Shown: positions 1 through 12,089 of the stretch, in pieces
Position numbering within the stretch: the stretch's first letter is position 1
How the letters are laid out: each line of letters starts with the position of its first letter
DNA from: Telmatactis stephensoni
Lineage: Eukaryota > Cnidaria > Anthozoa > Actiniaria > Isophelliidae
Assembly (NCBI GenBank): GCA_029948255.1
Contig: JALIZF010001761.1
Location: 310,001-374,000, forward strand
DNA: 64,000 bases
Direction of reading: 5' to 3'
Position numbers and translations under genes: made by a program
Notes under the pieces: generated by a model
Databases searched by the model: none
What the model was told of the DNA's origin: nothing
What the model saw: only the letters and a program-made list of their open reading frames with translations

Positions 1-130
1 TTCCACATAAATTCACTTCGCAGTCCCGGACTGCCATTTTAGTCTACGTGTAAATTCACTTTGCATTCCCGGACTGCCATTTCTCCAGCGACGTGCAAAT
101 CGACTTCGCAGTCCCGGACTGCCTTGAGAA
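1..130. repeat. Short tandem repeat, about 50-bp unit, three copies
   Basis: Three imperfect copies of a unit ending in the segment TCCCGGACTGCCA follow each other, each preceded by an ACGTG-AAAT-CACTT-like stretch. The array probably starts before the window, since the first copy is already under way at base 1. No coding potential is seen. The array is too short to assign to a family. Confidence 0.75.
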
Positions 131-1990
131 GTGCTCTCGGTCTCATTAAAGCATAAACTTAACATGGAACACACTTAACAGTCCCCAGCCACCCTGGCTA
201 CTAACAACGCAGTGGGACATAAAATAGACGAGCAAAAGGCGAAAGGAACCAAATGTAGCCCCAACCTAGCCCGTCCCAAGGGTAAACAAATGGGTGATTA
301 AGACTTTGAGCAACAATTCCCGTCATGAGTGTATTAAGCAAAATTACCGGGCGCAACGATCCAACTCATACCTATGCAAATTCGTGAGAAACCAAAGTTT
401 GAAGTTACGCCCCAATAAAATCAAAACTAAAATGCAAGAAGAACGACTGAACAAAACTGTACTGTACTGTACTGTACTAAATAAACAAAGGATGAAACAA
501 ATCAATGCATGACTAATGAACTAACTGGAAACAAAGATCGAAGTCATGAGGCGTAACACAAAGCATGCAAGACGAATGCAAATTGCTAAAACAGGACGCT
601 AATGGCAGGACTGACCAAAGTAACACAAAATATATGATAAACGCGGTTTGAGTTAATGATAAAGCTAAAAATGGGCAGCCAACGAAAGTAGTGTGGAAAG
701 CATAGAATAAACCACGAAGAAACAATTATGAAAAAAGGAACAGAAACAATTGAAAGCCTACCCAAACCGGCGAGCCGACTGATAAAACGCAAATTACAAA
801 CTTATTGCAAACTTGGACAAGAAAAAACCTAGACTAGCGGCTACAAATACAAAATGACTACTTGCCAAATTGGGAATAAACCCCGGGAAAACCAAGAGAA
901 AACGTCCGAGTCACAAACACTGAAATTTCCTCCATACGTTTACCAAAGAGAGCTGGAGCCGTTGAGCTCGATAACTCTGCTAACTAACCATGTTCAGTTT
1001 AGCCAAGATTAGTAGGAAAGCCAGAACGTTGAGGGTGCTGAAACTACTCAGAGAGAAAATCTTGAATTAGAGCTGGTGGCGGTTGACGATGATGGTGAAG
1101 AACGAAAGTTCCCGATGTTCCGGCATATCTTGAAGTGACCACTCCTAGATCGAGCAGGCTTATTTATATTCTGAGTTAATTAATTATGCAGTGAGAATAG
1201 AGTAATATTCTTCCCTGTGTATTGTTATTCATGAGTATGATAATGAGGTATGGGGAATCGCTCTGGCCTTCCCCAACTCGACATCCTATTTCATTCAAGG
1301 TCACTGATCATAACTACCCCTACAATCCAATAGAACCACACCTATTTTTAAATGCCGGAATGAATGCTTTATTGTAAAATACATTGCCACCAGAGAGCTG
1401 AACTGCATATTAACTACATTGATAAAATGGAGATTCCATTAGATTCCACTTAGATTCCATGTTCTCTTCCCAATCCTTATCCTTATTACTCCAAACAAAC
1501 AATACACAAGGAAGTGAAATGGCTTTTACTTATATACCATAAGCCAAGCAATGCCTTGGGGATGTATACTGTGCACACACCCGGCAGGATATTTCTCGAT
1601 TTTCTTTTTTGTTGCTGTTGTTTTTGCTCACTTGTCAATTGATCAGCCACACCTTTACACAAGATAAGCCAGTCTCGCATCGTGGTCCTTTGGCCCTCCT
1701 GATCGGGAACCCCTTTCACCAATCACGTGTCCACAGAAATGTTCCATGATTTGTTGGCTCTCTTTCAGTTCCCATGTCACATGCTGATCAACATTAATCT
1801 TTTATGCATGGTTTAGACCGAAGGCAGCATTATTAAGTAAGGGGTTCCCGATCAGGAAGGAGTAACCTCAAAACGCCTGCAAGCAGTACGTCTACTGGTC
1901 ACCGAGATTTGCGGCAAACCAACAGGGGTTACTCGCCCTAATCAGGGACAACAAAAATGGGGTTTCGAACATCAATTCAAGCAACCGTTC
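131..1990. other. No gene seen; one 22-bp inverted repeat
   Basis: I find no reading frame with recognisable protein character. A (TGTAC)n run lies near 459-480. An inverted repeat pairs 1695-1717 (CTCCTGATCGGGAACCCCTT) with 1838-1860 (its near-exact complement), about 120 bp apart, which could be the ends of a small MITE. Short open frames on both strands here look like chance frames in unconstrained sequence. Confidence 0.5.
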
Positions 1991-1992
1991 AG

Positions 1993-2450
1993 CCTCACAG
2001 GCACAATTCATTGATACAACTTCAGCCTTACATAGGCACAATTCAGATATAACTTTTCGGCCTCACAGGCACAATTAGTAGAACTTTTCAGTCACACAGG
2101 CACAATTGATATAACTTTTCAGCCTCGCAGGCACAATTCATATAACTTTTCAGCCACACAGGCACAATTCATATAACTTTTCAGCCACACAGGCTCAGTT
2201 CATATAACTTTTCAGCCACACAGGCACAGTTCATATAACTTTTCAGCCACACAGGCTCAGTTCATATAACTTTTCAGCCACACAGGCACAGTTCATATAC
2301 CTTTTCAGCCACACAGGCACAATTCATATAACTTTTCAGCCTTACAGGCATAATTTTTGCAAAAACTTCAGCCACACAGGCACAATAGGACAAAAATTTC
2401 ACTCATACAGGCACAATTGATACAACTTTTCAGCCCGGCTCCCAGGCACA
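1993..2450. repeat. 31-bp minisatellite array
   Basis: A unit of the form ATAACTTTTCAGCCACACAGGCACA plus a few bases repeats with a 31-bp period, for example the CAGGCAC/CAGGCTC positions at 2221, 2252 and 2283. Copies at the edges are more diverged, and the array fades into single AGCC-ACAGGCAC motifs up to about 2550. The open frame 2357-2812 (+) starts inside the array and looks like a by-product of the repeat. Confidence 0.85.
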
Positions 2451-3574
2451 ATTGGTCCGAAATTTTATATGGGTACATTTTACAAAATCTTACTCGCATA
2501 CTACAGGCATACCGCTCAAAATTCTCTGTAATTCTCAGCCGCACAGGCACTCATGGACCTAGTTCGCATCCACGTGGAAATTTTTTGCGACGCCTAAAGC
2601 CACGTGGCGAACAAACCACAAAATATCGTCAAAATGACTACTCCATATATGCAAGAAAACAAACCTTAGACCAAGGCTTTCTGTGCAACCATTCAAAGCC
2701 ACGTGAAACTTCAATGGACCAGGCCAACTCCTCAGCACCAACCGTTAGCTCACGTCGTCCAGAACCTCCACGACCTGATTCAATGGTTTTCTTGGAATAC
2801 AACCGGCCTTGAAATCACTTGGTACATTTCTTTAGCTGTTAAGCGATGAACTCTTGCTCAAAATCCGCTATCTTCCAGCGAGTAAGTCGGGTTCCGAGGA
2901 CCAATATTAAGCCAACCGTTCTTCGTCGCAACTCGAATGAATTGCATTAATTACAAGAATTGTTCTCATTTATATGCAATCCCCAGGGACCATATTACCA
3001 ATTCAAATGGACTTTGAATAGTCATTTGAGCAGTTTAATTAATTCACCCTTGCAACGGATATTTACTTTGACGTCACGAGAGTTTCTATAGTGATGCCTT
3101 TGCGTCACAAGTGAGGGAAGGCCTCCCAGGGTTGGACTGATTTGTGCAGGTGGTGATTTGCTGATTTGTTCGGGGAAAGTACGTAAGTCTTTAATTCAGT
3201 ATGAGTGGAAAACGTGTTTCGGTAAAAAAGAGGGGGATTGGCGAAGGTAAGAATGGGAAAAAGAATTACAAGTGGCCAATTTGTGAATGTATAGTAACAA
3301 CGTGACGCAAAACGATTCAGCATGCGGAATGTGCAACCATGCACTCATTCATTTTTAATGCACATCAAAAGTGGAATGAATGAAAGCATGCATAATCATT
3401 TGTCAAGAGAACATCCAAATATTTCTTTCAAAATATGGCATTTTAAATGTGTTTGATCAAAGTTTGCGCACTATAAGCCTTGACTTTTCAACCTAGATTT
3501 TGCAAAAATTTCTGTCAAACGCAGCTTCAAACACATTCTCGACCCTACATCGTGTTGTACCTAGGATTTGTGGA
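2451..3574. other. No gene seen
   Basis: The stretch contains a few repeats of the motif CCACGTG (2570-2710) and otherwise unstructured AT-rich DNA. I see no exon-like segments with splice sites and no inverted repeats of useful length. Frames such as 3105-3344 (-) have no family resemblance that I recognise. Confidence 0.4.
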
Positions 3575-4050
3575 TACCCCCACCAAACTTTCCAAAAATC
3601 ACGGACTGCCAACACGAAACTATTTCAAGATCCAAACTTGAGTTAATCAACCCAGCAAACCCAGAGAGGGGGGAGGTTAAAATGGAAAAATACCAATCGA
3701 ATGAGCCTTTATCATGTAATATATGACCAAAAGTCACAGTACAGAAATATAATAACCGTAGCTGGAAAGAGCACGTCGAAATTAGCCGGTAAAACTGTGA
3801 ATGAAGTAACTTTCAAACTAACGCGAAGATGTGAATTTTCCAAAATCGAAATTTTGTCATTGGAAAACATTCGCTGGTAGGCAAGAGATGCCTACCAGTA
3901 AAGGTTTTCTTACAAATTGACACTTTTCAAAAATTCATATTCTCGCGAGTTTTGGATTTAATTCCTTCAAACTTCACTGTCTTGCTAATTTCTGAACATG
4001 GTCTTCCCAGCCATGGTAATTCCGTTTCTGTTTTATGAATTTAAAATAGA

Positions 4051-5131
4051 CGACTTTCAAAAATGGCGGCCGAGTACATGAGAACGAGGCCACAAAGGCC
4101 TTGTTACCAGAAAATAAACGTGGCGAAACTTCTATTGCTATCAAAGATGATGTGTTCCTCTTCCTTTTAAGGTTGGTGCCTACTAATGGGAAGGTAATTT
4201 TTTTGGCCAAAAACCACATGGGTATCAAAGAACCCATCATAGGGAGCTAGAATCCAAGGAAAAAATTGGGGGTCACCGTGCATATTAATGAGTTACACGC
4301 CATCAAATGTTGCAAAATCTGCCTATTCTAGAGGCCCAAAGAAAAAATCATAAATACCACATATTTTGAAAAAATGTCAAACTTTTTTTACTAAAACGTT
4401 TACAACACAATTCTCTTACTTGTCAATGCCATACAAAATATGAAAAACCAGAATAACAATTTTTTTCAATGACTTTTTACTAGTTTTAGACCTGTTTTGG
4501 TTCATGACCACCAAATGAAAAGTCCAATTTTTGCAATCAAGTTTCAATTTTAAATTCATAAAAGTATTTTAAAATAGTAGGTTAATTTCCACTTTACAAT
4601 TTACAAAAATAAAAAATAGGGGTATCCGTGCGATTTAGAAAGTTATTTGCCGATAAACGCGCGAAAACTGATCAGAATTCGCGAAAATGATCAAAAATTC
4701 CCTAGCCCTCCCCGGAAAGTAGAGCGAATTACAATGCATTGTGGGAAATTTTCAAGATGGCGGCGAAAACAGATCGTTTCTGGTAGAAATGATAGTCAAA
4801 ACAGGCGTTGTAACTCGGGTTCTATTTATCAACTGTGAATTCCATTCAAACACAGGAGAGGCTAAATGGTTTTCCTTTAATTCTGTAAGTTTATTTTTTC
4901 AAAAAGTCGTAAAAAGGCCTTGCTTTTACGATTGCTTTACCGACAAAAATTCAGTGTTTTTGCATGCGCAGAAAGCAGTGCGCGTGGACAATAGTAGGCA
5001 CCAACCTTAAAATAACTATTTTCTGTGCGTTTTACAGGATATACTTAGGCTCATTTGATGCCATGATAATTTTGAGGCCTTTCTGGCCTCGTTCTCGTGA
5101 ACAATGAGCCCGCCATTTTTGAAAGTGGTCT
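4051..5131. mobile_element. Non-autonomous TIR element (1.1 kb)
   Basis: The left arm 4051-4185 and right arm 4990-5131 are imperfect inverted copies. Shared blocks are ACTTTCAAAAATGGCGG, GAGAACGAGGCCA-AAAGGCCT and TTTTAAGGTTGGTGCCTACTA. The interior (4190-4990) is AT-rich with no convincing gene; the frames at 4647-4838 and 4741-5010 lie partly in the arm and look incidental. It is a MITE-like or deleted derivative of unknown superfamily. Confidence 0.6.
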
Positions 5132-5378
5132 TTTTATTTCGCGTGTGACGAATATCTGATAAGAAGCGAGCTCCGCATGGCGGCGCCCGATGAGGACCTT
5201 CGATGATGGGATTGAATTATTGTACATTTCAGATTTTTTGACTGATTAAAATCGTCACATTTGTGGCCAAATTTGTAATCCAAACAAAATGGTGTGTTTG
5301 TATTATCCCCTCATCGGGCGCCGCCATGCTGAGCTCGCTTCTTATCAGATAATATTCGTCACACGCGAAATAAAAAAT
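5129..5378. mobile_element. Hairpin MITE, about 250 bp
   Basis: About 65 bp at 5129-5195 (TTTATTTCGCGTGTGACGAA, then the GATAAGAAGCGAGCTC and GGCGCCCGATGAGG blocks) is repeated in reverse complement at 5309-5378, around a spacer of about 110 bp. The structure is that of a short inverted-repeat MITE. It directly adjoins the 1.1-kb TIR element, so the two may be parts of one composite. Nothing coding inside. 5379-5650 to its right shows nothing I can name. Confidence 0.7.
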
Positions 5379-6360
5379 CCAACATTATGCAGAATGTATA
5401 ATGTCATTTTTATGGAGCGTGTGGCCTGGTTATTGTGACTACATAACATGAGATTTGTAGTAAGATAAGCCGCAGGGTGGACAAATGAAATATGAAATTA
5501 TTATGCACATGGTGGGAGTGGTCTCATGACAGGCTATCCGACAAGCTTATGCAACTAAATACACTCAAAGAAAACACGTTGCTCAGTTGCTTGTAACACA
5601 TCATTGAGTCAACTCCTGATAATAAAAAATACCTTGTTTTCATCCCCGTCTTGTGGTTTGCTGGGTTGATTAACTTTAGGTTCTTGAAATAGTTTGGTGT
5701 TGGCAGTCCGTTATTTTTGGAAGGTTTGGTTTGACTCGTGGGGGTAGTGATTAGGGACCTTAAGCATACCTGGACGGCGGCCTTGAGGACGGCTACCGGA
5801 AGTGAAAACGGCCCAGCTAAAACTAATTTGCATAATCGCCTTGCCGTCCACCTCACGTCGCGGCGGTCATTTGACAGAGTTTGACGGTGTCTCGAGAACG
5901 TGAGTATTTTTCTTAGTTTTTGCCTTGAATTTGTCCTAATTTGAAAGAAAATAACATGTTTTAAGTGAAATGGAGTCTGAAAATTATATTTACGAGAAAA
6001 TATTTGTTTCGCTACTCTTTTTAGTGAAAAAAAAAAACAAAGAGGATTCAATACACAACATAAGCAGCATGGAAAAATCTGAAAATTCTTCAAAGAGAAG
6101 CGGGTAAATATCTTGTTCAGTTGACTTCATTATTTCCCTTGTTATATACGTTCCGTAAATGTTCTGAATAAAGGTCACTTTGAAATATTTTGAGGGCTTT
6201 TTTGCATATATTTTAAGGGTCTTTTTTGTATATATTGAAATGTAAAATTGTTTTTCTTAACTGTTTTAGTGACAACAGAACTGACAAACACGGACTGGAC
6301 TGAAGATCATGAAGTCATCTTGTGCAGAGAAATCTTAGTCAGCGAGCCATATAGATTTAA

Positions 6361-7368
6361 GATAGCATCCGCCTTATGGTCGCGAAATCTGGGAAATTGA
6401 CCAAAATTCGCCCTACCTAATTTTTCCCTCCATATAAAGCCGGTCACCTGACAAGTACAAAAAGCGGAAAATAATCGGTCAACGACGAATTTTTTATGTC
6501 GTAAAAAAATTCTAAATACGTTAGGGTATTTTGACATAATTAGGTTGAAAAATGTCAAACTTCGAAATGCTCTCCTCGCCGGACTAGTCATTTCCTTCCA
6601 AAGTTCTTTTCCTCGATAGTTTATACATATTTCCTCTTTAAAATGCGATCTCTGTTTTTTCTTCACATTCAGGTTTTCCAGAGCTATCGCAGATTGAGTA
6701 TGGACCATTTTCGGCATTTCGTTTGAGGCTGAATATTGGCCAAATTCAAAACGGCCAAAATCAAGGTAGTTTAACTTTTTTGGCAATTCTCTTCGTTTCC
6801 ATGGAAAATAGAAGGATGGATTCAGATTTCTGCTGAATAAAATAGGTGGGCAAGGAACGTTTTCATTTTGCGAAGCATTGTCTTTACGCCCTAATTTGCA
6901 TTTTCGCGTGATCTTGTTCGATTTCACTCGATCACTCTTCGAGCTCCAAAAGTAAATTGATCTTGATGATTAATCTTTGATTCTTCCAAAATAGCTCTAG
7001 TTATTGTCTTTGATTCATTTTGAGTGCAAAATCTTCGATTCATTACTGTTTTAAGAAAATCCCTTGGCTGGGCAGTGCAGATATGCACGTGAATATAGTA
7101 TGCAAATTAAGTAAACAAGACAGATGACCGACTCACAGGACTCATCCATAAAATTCTTTATAATTTTTTATATAATATTCTAATAAGTTCATGGAAAAAA
7201 AATCAGAAGGATATATAAAAAGCAGAGAGAGACTGAGAGAGGGTGGTAATTGAAAGGCAATTTAAAAACGAACAGGTTTTGCTGTTGCGCGAATCAAATA
7301 CATACTCGTAGGTTTCATATTTCACTCGAAAGAATTTTACAATTTGGAATGGTTTACATTTTTCCTTA
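6361..7368 (+). repeat. Left terminal inverted repeat (1,008 bp)
   Basis: This arm matches 12090-13097 in reverse complement over its whole length with scattered substitutions and small indels. Homology stops at TTTTCCTTA (7360-7368). A frame of about 200 codons (6307-6927, minus strand, running out through the end) is open in both arms. Differences between the arms change amino acids freely (for example Ser/Tyr, Arg/Cys), so I do not call it a gene. Confidence 0.9.
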
Positions 7369-7470
7369 GCTGGCCTAACAATCAATTTTCAGCCGCGAAC
7401 TGTTGACATTCCTTGTGTGTTCTGTAAGTTTTCTATTTATAAAATTACCACTTTCTGTTTTTCGTCCCAT

Positions 7471-10400
7471 TTACTGTTTTTTGCAAGTACACAGAGACAA
7501 ATAAGCAACAACGGCATTGGAATAGTCAACCTTTTTTCTTCCTTTTACTTCAATACTGAAGTGGTTGACGATACTACGCAAGTCGGTCATCTTAAAATCC
7601 AGGATATCTTTCTCTTGAAGCGAGCAGAGGTTCCTTCTTGAAAATCGGACTGGGTGTTGTACTACTGGGCTGTTGCTTTCCAGTGATTTTATAAGCTCAT
7701 TGCATAGTGTTGATATATCTTTTTGATAAACTTCTGCTTCTTTGTCAGATTCAGAAACTTCTCTTCGTTTTCTCGACAATCGAGAAAAAAATGAGCTAAT
7801 CTGCTGAGGGCGAAGGAACTCATCAACAGTAAAGATACGCTGTCCGTCCTTTCCTTTCAGACACCTCATTTCCTTAGCAACATCTGCTGGATTTGACTTC
7901 CTTCCTGATTTCTCTCCGTCTATGAATTTTTTCTCAAGATATTTTTTCTGTTTCTCATTAAATCTCGTGCGCTTCTTTGCAGTTTTCTGAAGTGCCCATC
8001 CTTCAGAAACCTTTGATGAATTACTTTGTTCCACTGGTGTCTTATCATGTATAGTCACGTTACATTGTGTTCCTGCCTCCAAGCGTTGGGCATAACTCAC
8101 TTTTGCTTGATCGATCAAACTCATTTTCTCAGGAACAAATTCGTGTTTCCCATATATCAAGTGGTTTTCCAATCTACCATGGGTCATGTATGACTTAATA
8201 CAACCGTCCTCTGGACAGGTAAACAATTTCTTTGTTTCTACTGCCGATTGACTCACAGGGTGTTGGTCAGGCTGATTGACTGAAGAAACGGCAGTCACTG
8301 GTTTAGAGGGATCACGTGATCTGCATTTGACTGGTATAAAATTTCCATCTCCCACCATGTCACTGGGTATCCACTCAAAACTTTCACTGATATCTGGAAA
8401 GGAAATATACAAAATGAACTAAGCTTGCCTTTTTTTAAAACTGAGGACGGTACATTGAGTGTACGCCCATTCTATTAATGTTGTCGGGTGAAAATCCCCG
8501 GCCTGCGCACATGACTGAAAGGGGATATAGGTAGAAATTTTCTTATAGTCATACTAAAGCCACACAAATATTCGATCATGCGATAATTCGCATTTAGTCT
8601 AGCTTCGCCTTATACACCTAACACTTTATTTGTTGATGCCAAAACATACTCCTTTTGGTCAGCTATGTAAGTTCGAGCTGGGCTTTACACCTATTTTCAA
8701 AATTACGCGACCTTTGCAGACGACACTTGAATAGCTTTCATTGTTTACTACCGTCAATCAAATCTCCAACTATTCGATTCGTTCTCCCTGAAGCAAGCTT
8801 AAATTTACATCAAGTCAGAAAATACTAAATGTTCTGTCAATAAATTCAAGTTTGTTTTGTTTCTGAATTTAGAAAGCTAAAATTTTACAAAATCTAGTCG
8901 TTACATTTTGATTGACAGAAGCTTAAAATCCAGACAAGCCATCGCCACTAGGTCACGTAATTTTGAAATTGGGTGTAAGAAAAAGGCACGCGGGTAACCT
9001 TGTAAATGCGGTCTGTATGATTTATACGTATGTATTACAAATCATAATAAGTATAGCAAATGTTCTAATCAGTCGGTTGTTGTTTAGGTGATTGTGAATA
9101 GCAAACGATTTTTTACCTTCAAATGACGACCAAGACCAAAATTTTCCTTCGCCTATGCCATAGGCTTTGAAAGCTTTTATTCCCTGATTTGTGAATACAA
9201 AGTTAAACAAGCTACTGATACCATCCCATTTTACATCGCTTGACTTGTCATCACTCTTTGAAGTATTTACGTTCGATGATTCTACAAAGACGACGCGTAC
9301 ACCTGGGATTCCTCCGTGTGACTCGATGGCAGATTTCATCTCTTTGGAAGTTGTGACAGAGTGTCCTTCGTTGATGTAGGTCTTGATGTGGTATTTTATT
9401 TGGGCTGCTTTTCGGTCGCAGGGACCTTTTCCTCCTTGAGGATCGCAGAAATCAAGCTGGCACAAGTTAAGACCAGTTCTTTCTCTAAGAATTTTGCAAG
9501 AAACAATGGTAAAGGCACAATGATAACATCCGGCATTATCCTGTCGGTAATAGACAGTTTTTATTTCTGGATGCTCTTTTTTCAATGTCTGTAAAACGTT
9601 TTCCATGATAAGCACCACTGCCTTGCTGTTCTGTAAACCCGACTCTACAATATGAACAAACGTCTGAGCTAAAAGCTCATCTTTGGTCTTTGTCTGACAT
9701 ACTGTGATGTGCCATGATATTCCTCTTTTACCAAAAAACTCCTTTTGCGTTTCTCTGTATTGAGCTGGTAGAAATTTCATGGCAAAGTCTTGAACAATCA
9801 ATACAGAATCTTTGTCAAGAGAATCTATAATGTCGGTCCTGGCAGTGTCTTGATGAACCATACGCAACTGATGTGCTTTCCAGTTCTGAATTGCCTCACA
9901 AGCAACTTGAACAGAAAAAATTGCATCGTCTTTTTCATCCTGTGGCATGTTTGAGGAATGCGTCTCTGCAGATATATAGTTCAATGACTGCAAAAGTAAT
10001 AAGACACCCAGTCTAAAAATGATTGTTATGATGAACCACTCCCTCAGTCCCGGTACTTAAAAAGGGTACCTGCTTTAATCGCTCACAGCTATCACATATC
10101 AGGTTATGGTTATGCAAACATCTTTTTTTAAAGCACTTTTCTTTGGGGTCGCTAAGCGCAAAAACTCTGCAATGGTCTGGTACCTCACTGCTTAAAGTGG
10201 AGTGAATCTGGATAAATCAATAACATCAAAACAAAATTTTATGAGATAAATTAACGAATTATTAATGAAAAGGACTAAACACAATCACTATAGTAAGTGC
10301 GCAACATAACAGTTTACCTTGTAATCGCCTTTAAGGTATTGCTTTTGGACTCTTAGCTCATCTTTTGCGTTGTTCATTTTAGTCTCATTTGCCCCATACT

Positions 10401-11340
10401 TTGTAAGTGTATCCGTCAAATCAATCAGATCGTCGAACGCCCGACCACCATCAGCTGCATAATTATCAAGACCTTGAAGACTTTTTCTAACAGATGCCAA
10501 ACAGGACTGTGAAAGCAAGGTATATAAGGTAGTCCGTGAAAGAGGGATGTAAGAGTTTTCTTTGCAGTACTCTTGATACTGCGCAATTAATCGAGATGGA
10601 ACCAATGTGCGTATTACATTTGGGATTTCTATTTCCGTGTTATTTGATAGTTTTAGTGTTTTTTGGCCAAATGGTAGGTCTTGTATTATGTTTGAAGAAC
10701 ATATAAAGTCAAGAAAATGTTCCATCTTCTGTGGATCCACTCTTTCCCTTATTTGCTTGGAGGCTGCCTGCGCTGGCAACCCAGAGCCAATTTCAAGACT
10801 GTGTTTTCTAGATGCCGTGTATTGGTAACGAGTAAGATTTGGTACATATTTCTGAAGTTCGCTGTAAGATACTTCACTGCTTACTAAACTCAGAAGTTGG
10901 CGTCTTGTTTCACCACTTGATGCGTGTTTAAGAGATTCAGCAATGATAAACAATAAGTTATGTCCTGTATTAGTCGATCCATTTAATTGCTTGGTAACTT
11001 CGTCGGAGTTCTGTACAGCGGTCTACAGTGAATCTGCAGATCCTGGTGCAACAGTTCGAACGACTTCTGCGATTACTTTGCTGACTTTCTTGGTGTAATA
11101 TGTGCGTGTTTTCTGAGTAATATCCTCCCAGGGTCGAGTTAAAACACTTCCAAATGGCTCAAGGCCGGAACAGAGAAGAAAAGAATCCAACGACTGTCTT
11201 TTCTGAAGGTCAGCTGAAGCTTGAACTTCACTCTCGTCGCTTCCAGACTCATTTGACTCTTGGGAGGATGGCTGATACAAAGAAAGCTCAGTAGGCAAAA
11301 TGTCATTCTTAAGTTCAAGATTTTGAAGATTCTCTGTCAT
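7471..11340 (-). pseudogene. Putative DDE-type transposase of the TTAA element, four exons, one nonsense codon
   Basis: Four exons join with GT-AG introns in phase: 11340-10318, 10207-10070, 9987-9117 and 8393-7471, giving about 984 residues. The only break is an in-frame TAG at 11025-11023 in exon 1. Exon 2 is Cys/His-rich (CFKKRC, HNH, CDSC), probably zinc-binding. Exon 3 has conserved-looking acidic blocks at about residues 454 (IVQDFAMKFLP), 537 (YYRQDNAGCYH) and 566-577 (LDFCDPQGGKGPCDR), candidates for an RNase H-like catalytic core. Exon 4 begins with a C2H2-like finger (CPEDGCIKSY-HGRLENH), then a basic region. Similar proteins are familiar as uncharacterised repeats in cnidarian genomes. 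Function is inferred from context; catalytic residues are not proven. An alternative is that the TAG is a sequencing or allelic change and the gene is otherwise intact. Confidence 0.7.
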
Positions 11341-12089
11341 TTCGTTTCAACAATGTCATTTTCAAATTCTTCACATTCATTTCGATCTGTTATCTTGTTG
11401 GTTGCCTCTGACTTTAAAGCAAAAAATGGACTTTAGGGACGGACCATTAGAGGGGAGGGGGTAATTTTGTGTGTGCGCGATATTTATTTTTCCCTTTGTG
11501 GCTGCGCAGGATTTTCTTTTTCATCATTATTTGCTTGCACGCTTTTTTTTCTTTTTGACGGCACCCTTGATTTTCTGGCTCAGTGGGGGTGTGGGTGGGG
11601 AGGGGAGGTGGGTGACAGGGAAAATCCCCTACCCATTTACAGCATTTGCTTCTTGCAGGATATATTGCAGGGGGGGAGGGGGGGAGGGGGGGAGGGGGGG
11701 AGGGGGGAGGGGGGGAGGGGGGAGGGGGGGAGGGGGGGAGGGGGGAGGGGGGGAGGGGGGAGGGGGGGGAGGGGGGGGAAGGGGAAGGTCAGCAAAACCG
11801 CTTTTCCTTTCCACACTCTGTACCAAGAACAAGGCCTATTCCACACTTAGCCATAGCTGAACTCTGTCAATTTTCGCAGCTATTGAACTTTACTACATCA
11901 CGGTAAACAATTATGCTCGTTACCAAGGTCTTAGCACAGAACTTCAGACGTTGCCGACCGACAATTTCTATCTGTGGAATTTAATCAAGTCTAGAAAGAA
12001 AAGCCCTTATTTTCTATAAAATAGAAGACCAATTTTGCCTACCGCATCATAAAAAATTACTATAGAAAGTAAATTTGTAATAAGTTGCA
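11341..12089. other. 5' region of the transposase with G-rich repeat
   Basis: The region lies between the transposase start codon and the right TIR, so it should hold its promoter. I see no clear TATA box. It contains the G-rich repeat at 11671-11785, listed separately. Low-complexity frames across it, encoding Gly/Glu or Pro runs, are translations of that repeat. Confidence 0.5.
11671..11785. repeat. (GGGGGGAGG)n purine-strand minisatellite
   Basis: Runs of 5-8 G separated by single A repeat for about 115 bp. The plus strand is almost pure purine and has strong G-quadruplex or triplex potential. It lies 330-450 bp upstream of the transposase start codon. It could affect expression of the element, or may simply be replication slippage. 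Confidence 0.9.

Larger units (their letters stand above)
3575..5752. mobile_element. Inverted-repeat element, about 90-bp arms, with nested MITEs
   Basis: About 90 bp at 3575-3665 (containing AAAATCACGGACTGCCAACA and TTAATCAACCCAGCAAAC) reappears in reverse complement at about 5650-5752. This indicates a non-autonomous TIR element of about 2.2 kb, or two inverted copies of one repeat. Its right arm abuts the left end of the Harbinger element at 5754. Inside are a hairpin-like piece at 3750-3985, related to one at 44690-44885, and two further inverted-repeat elements listed separately. No coding gene is visible inside. Superfamily unknown; target duplication not resolved. Confidence 0.5.

Noticed and set aside
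2357..2812. 151-codon open frame
   Set aside because: It starts inside the 31-bp repeat array, shows no domain and has repeat-driven composition.
11467..11906. Overlapping Gly/Glu-rich and Pro-rich open frames on both strands
   Set aside because: They are direct translations of a low-complexity G-rich repeat.
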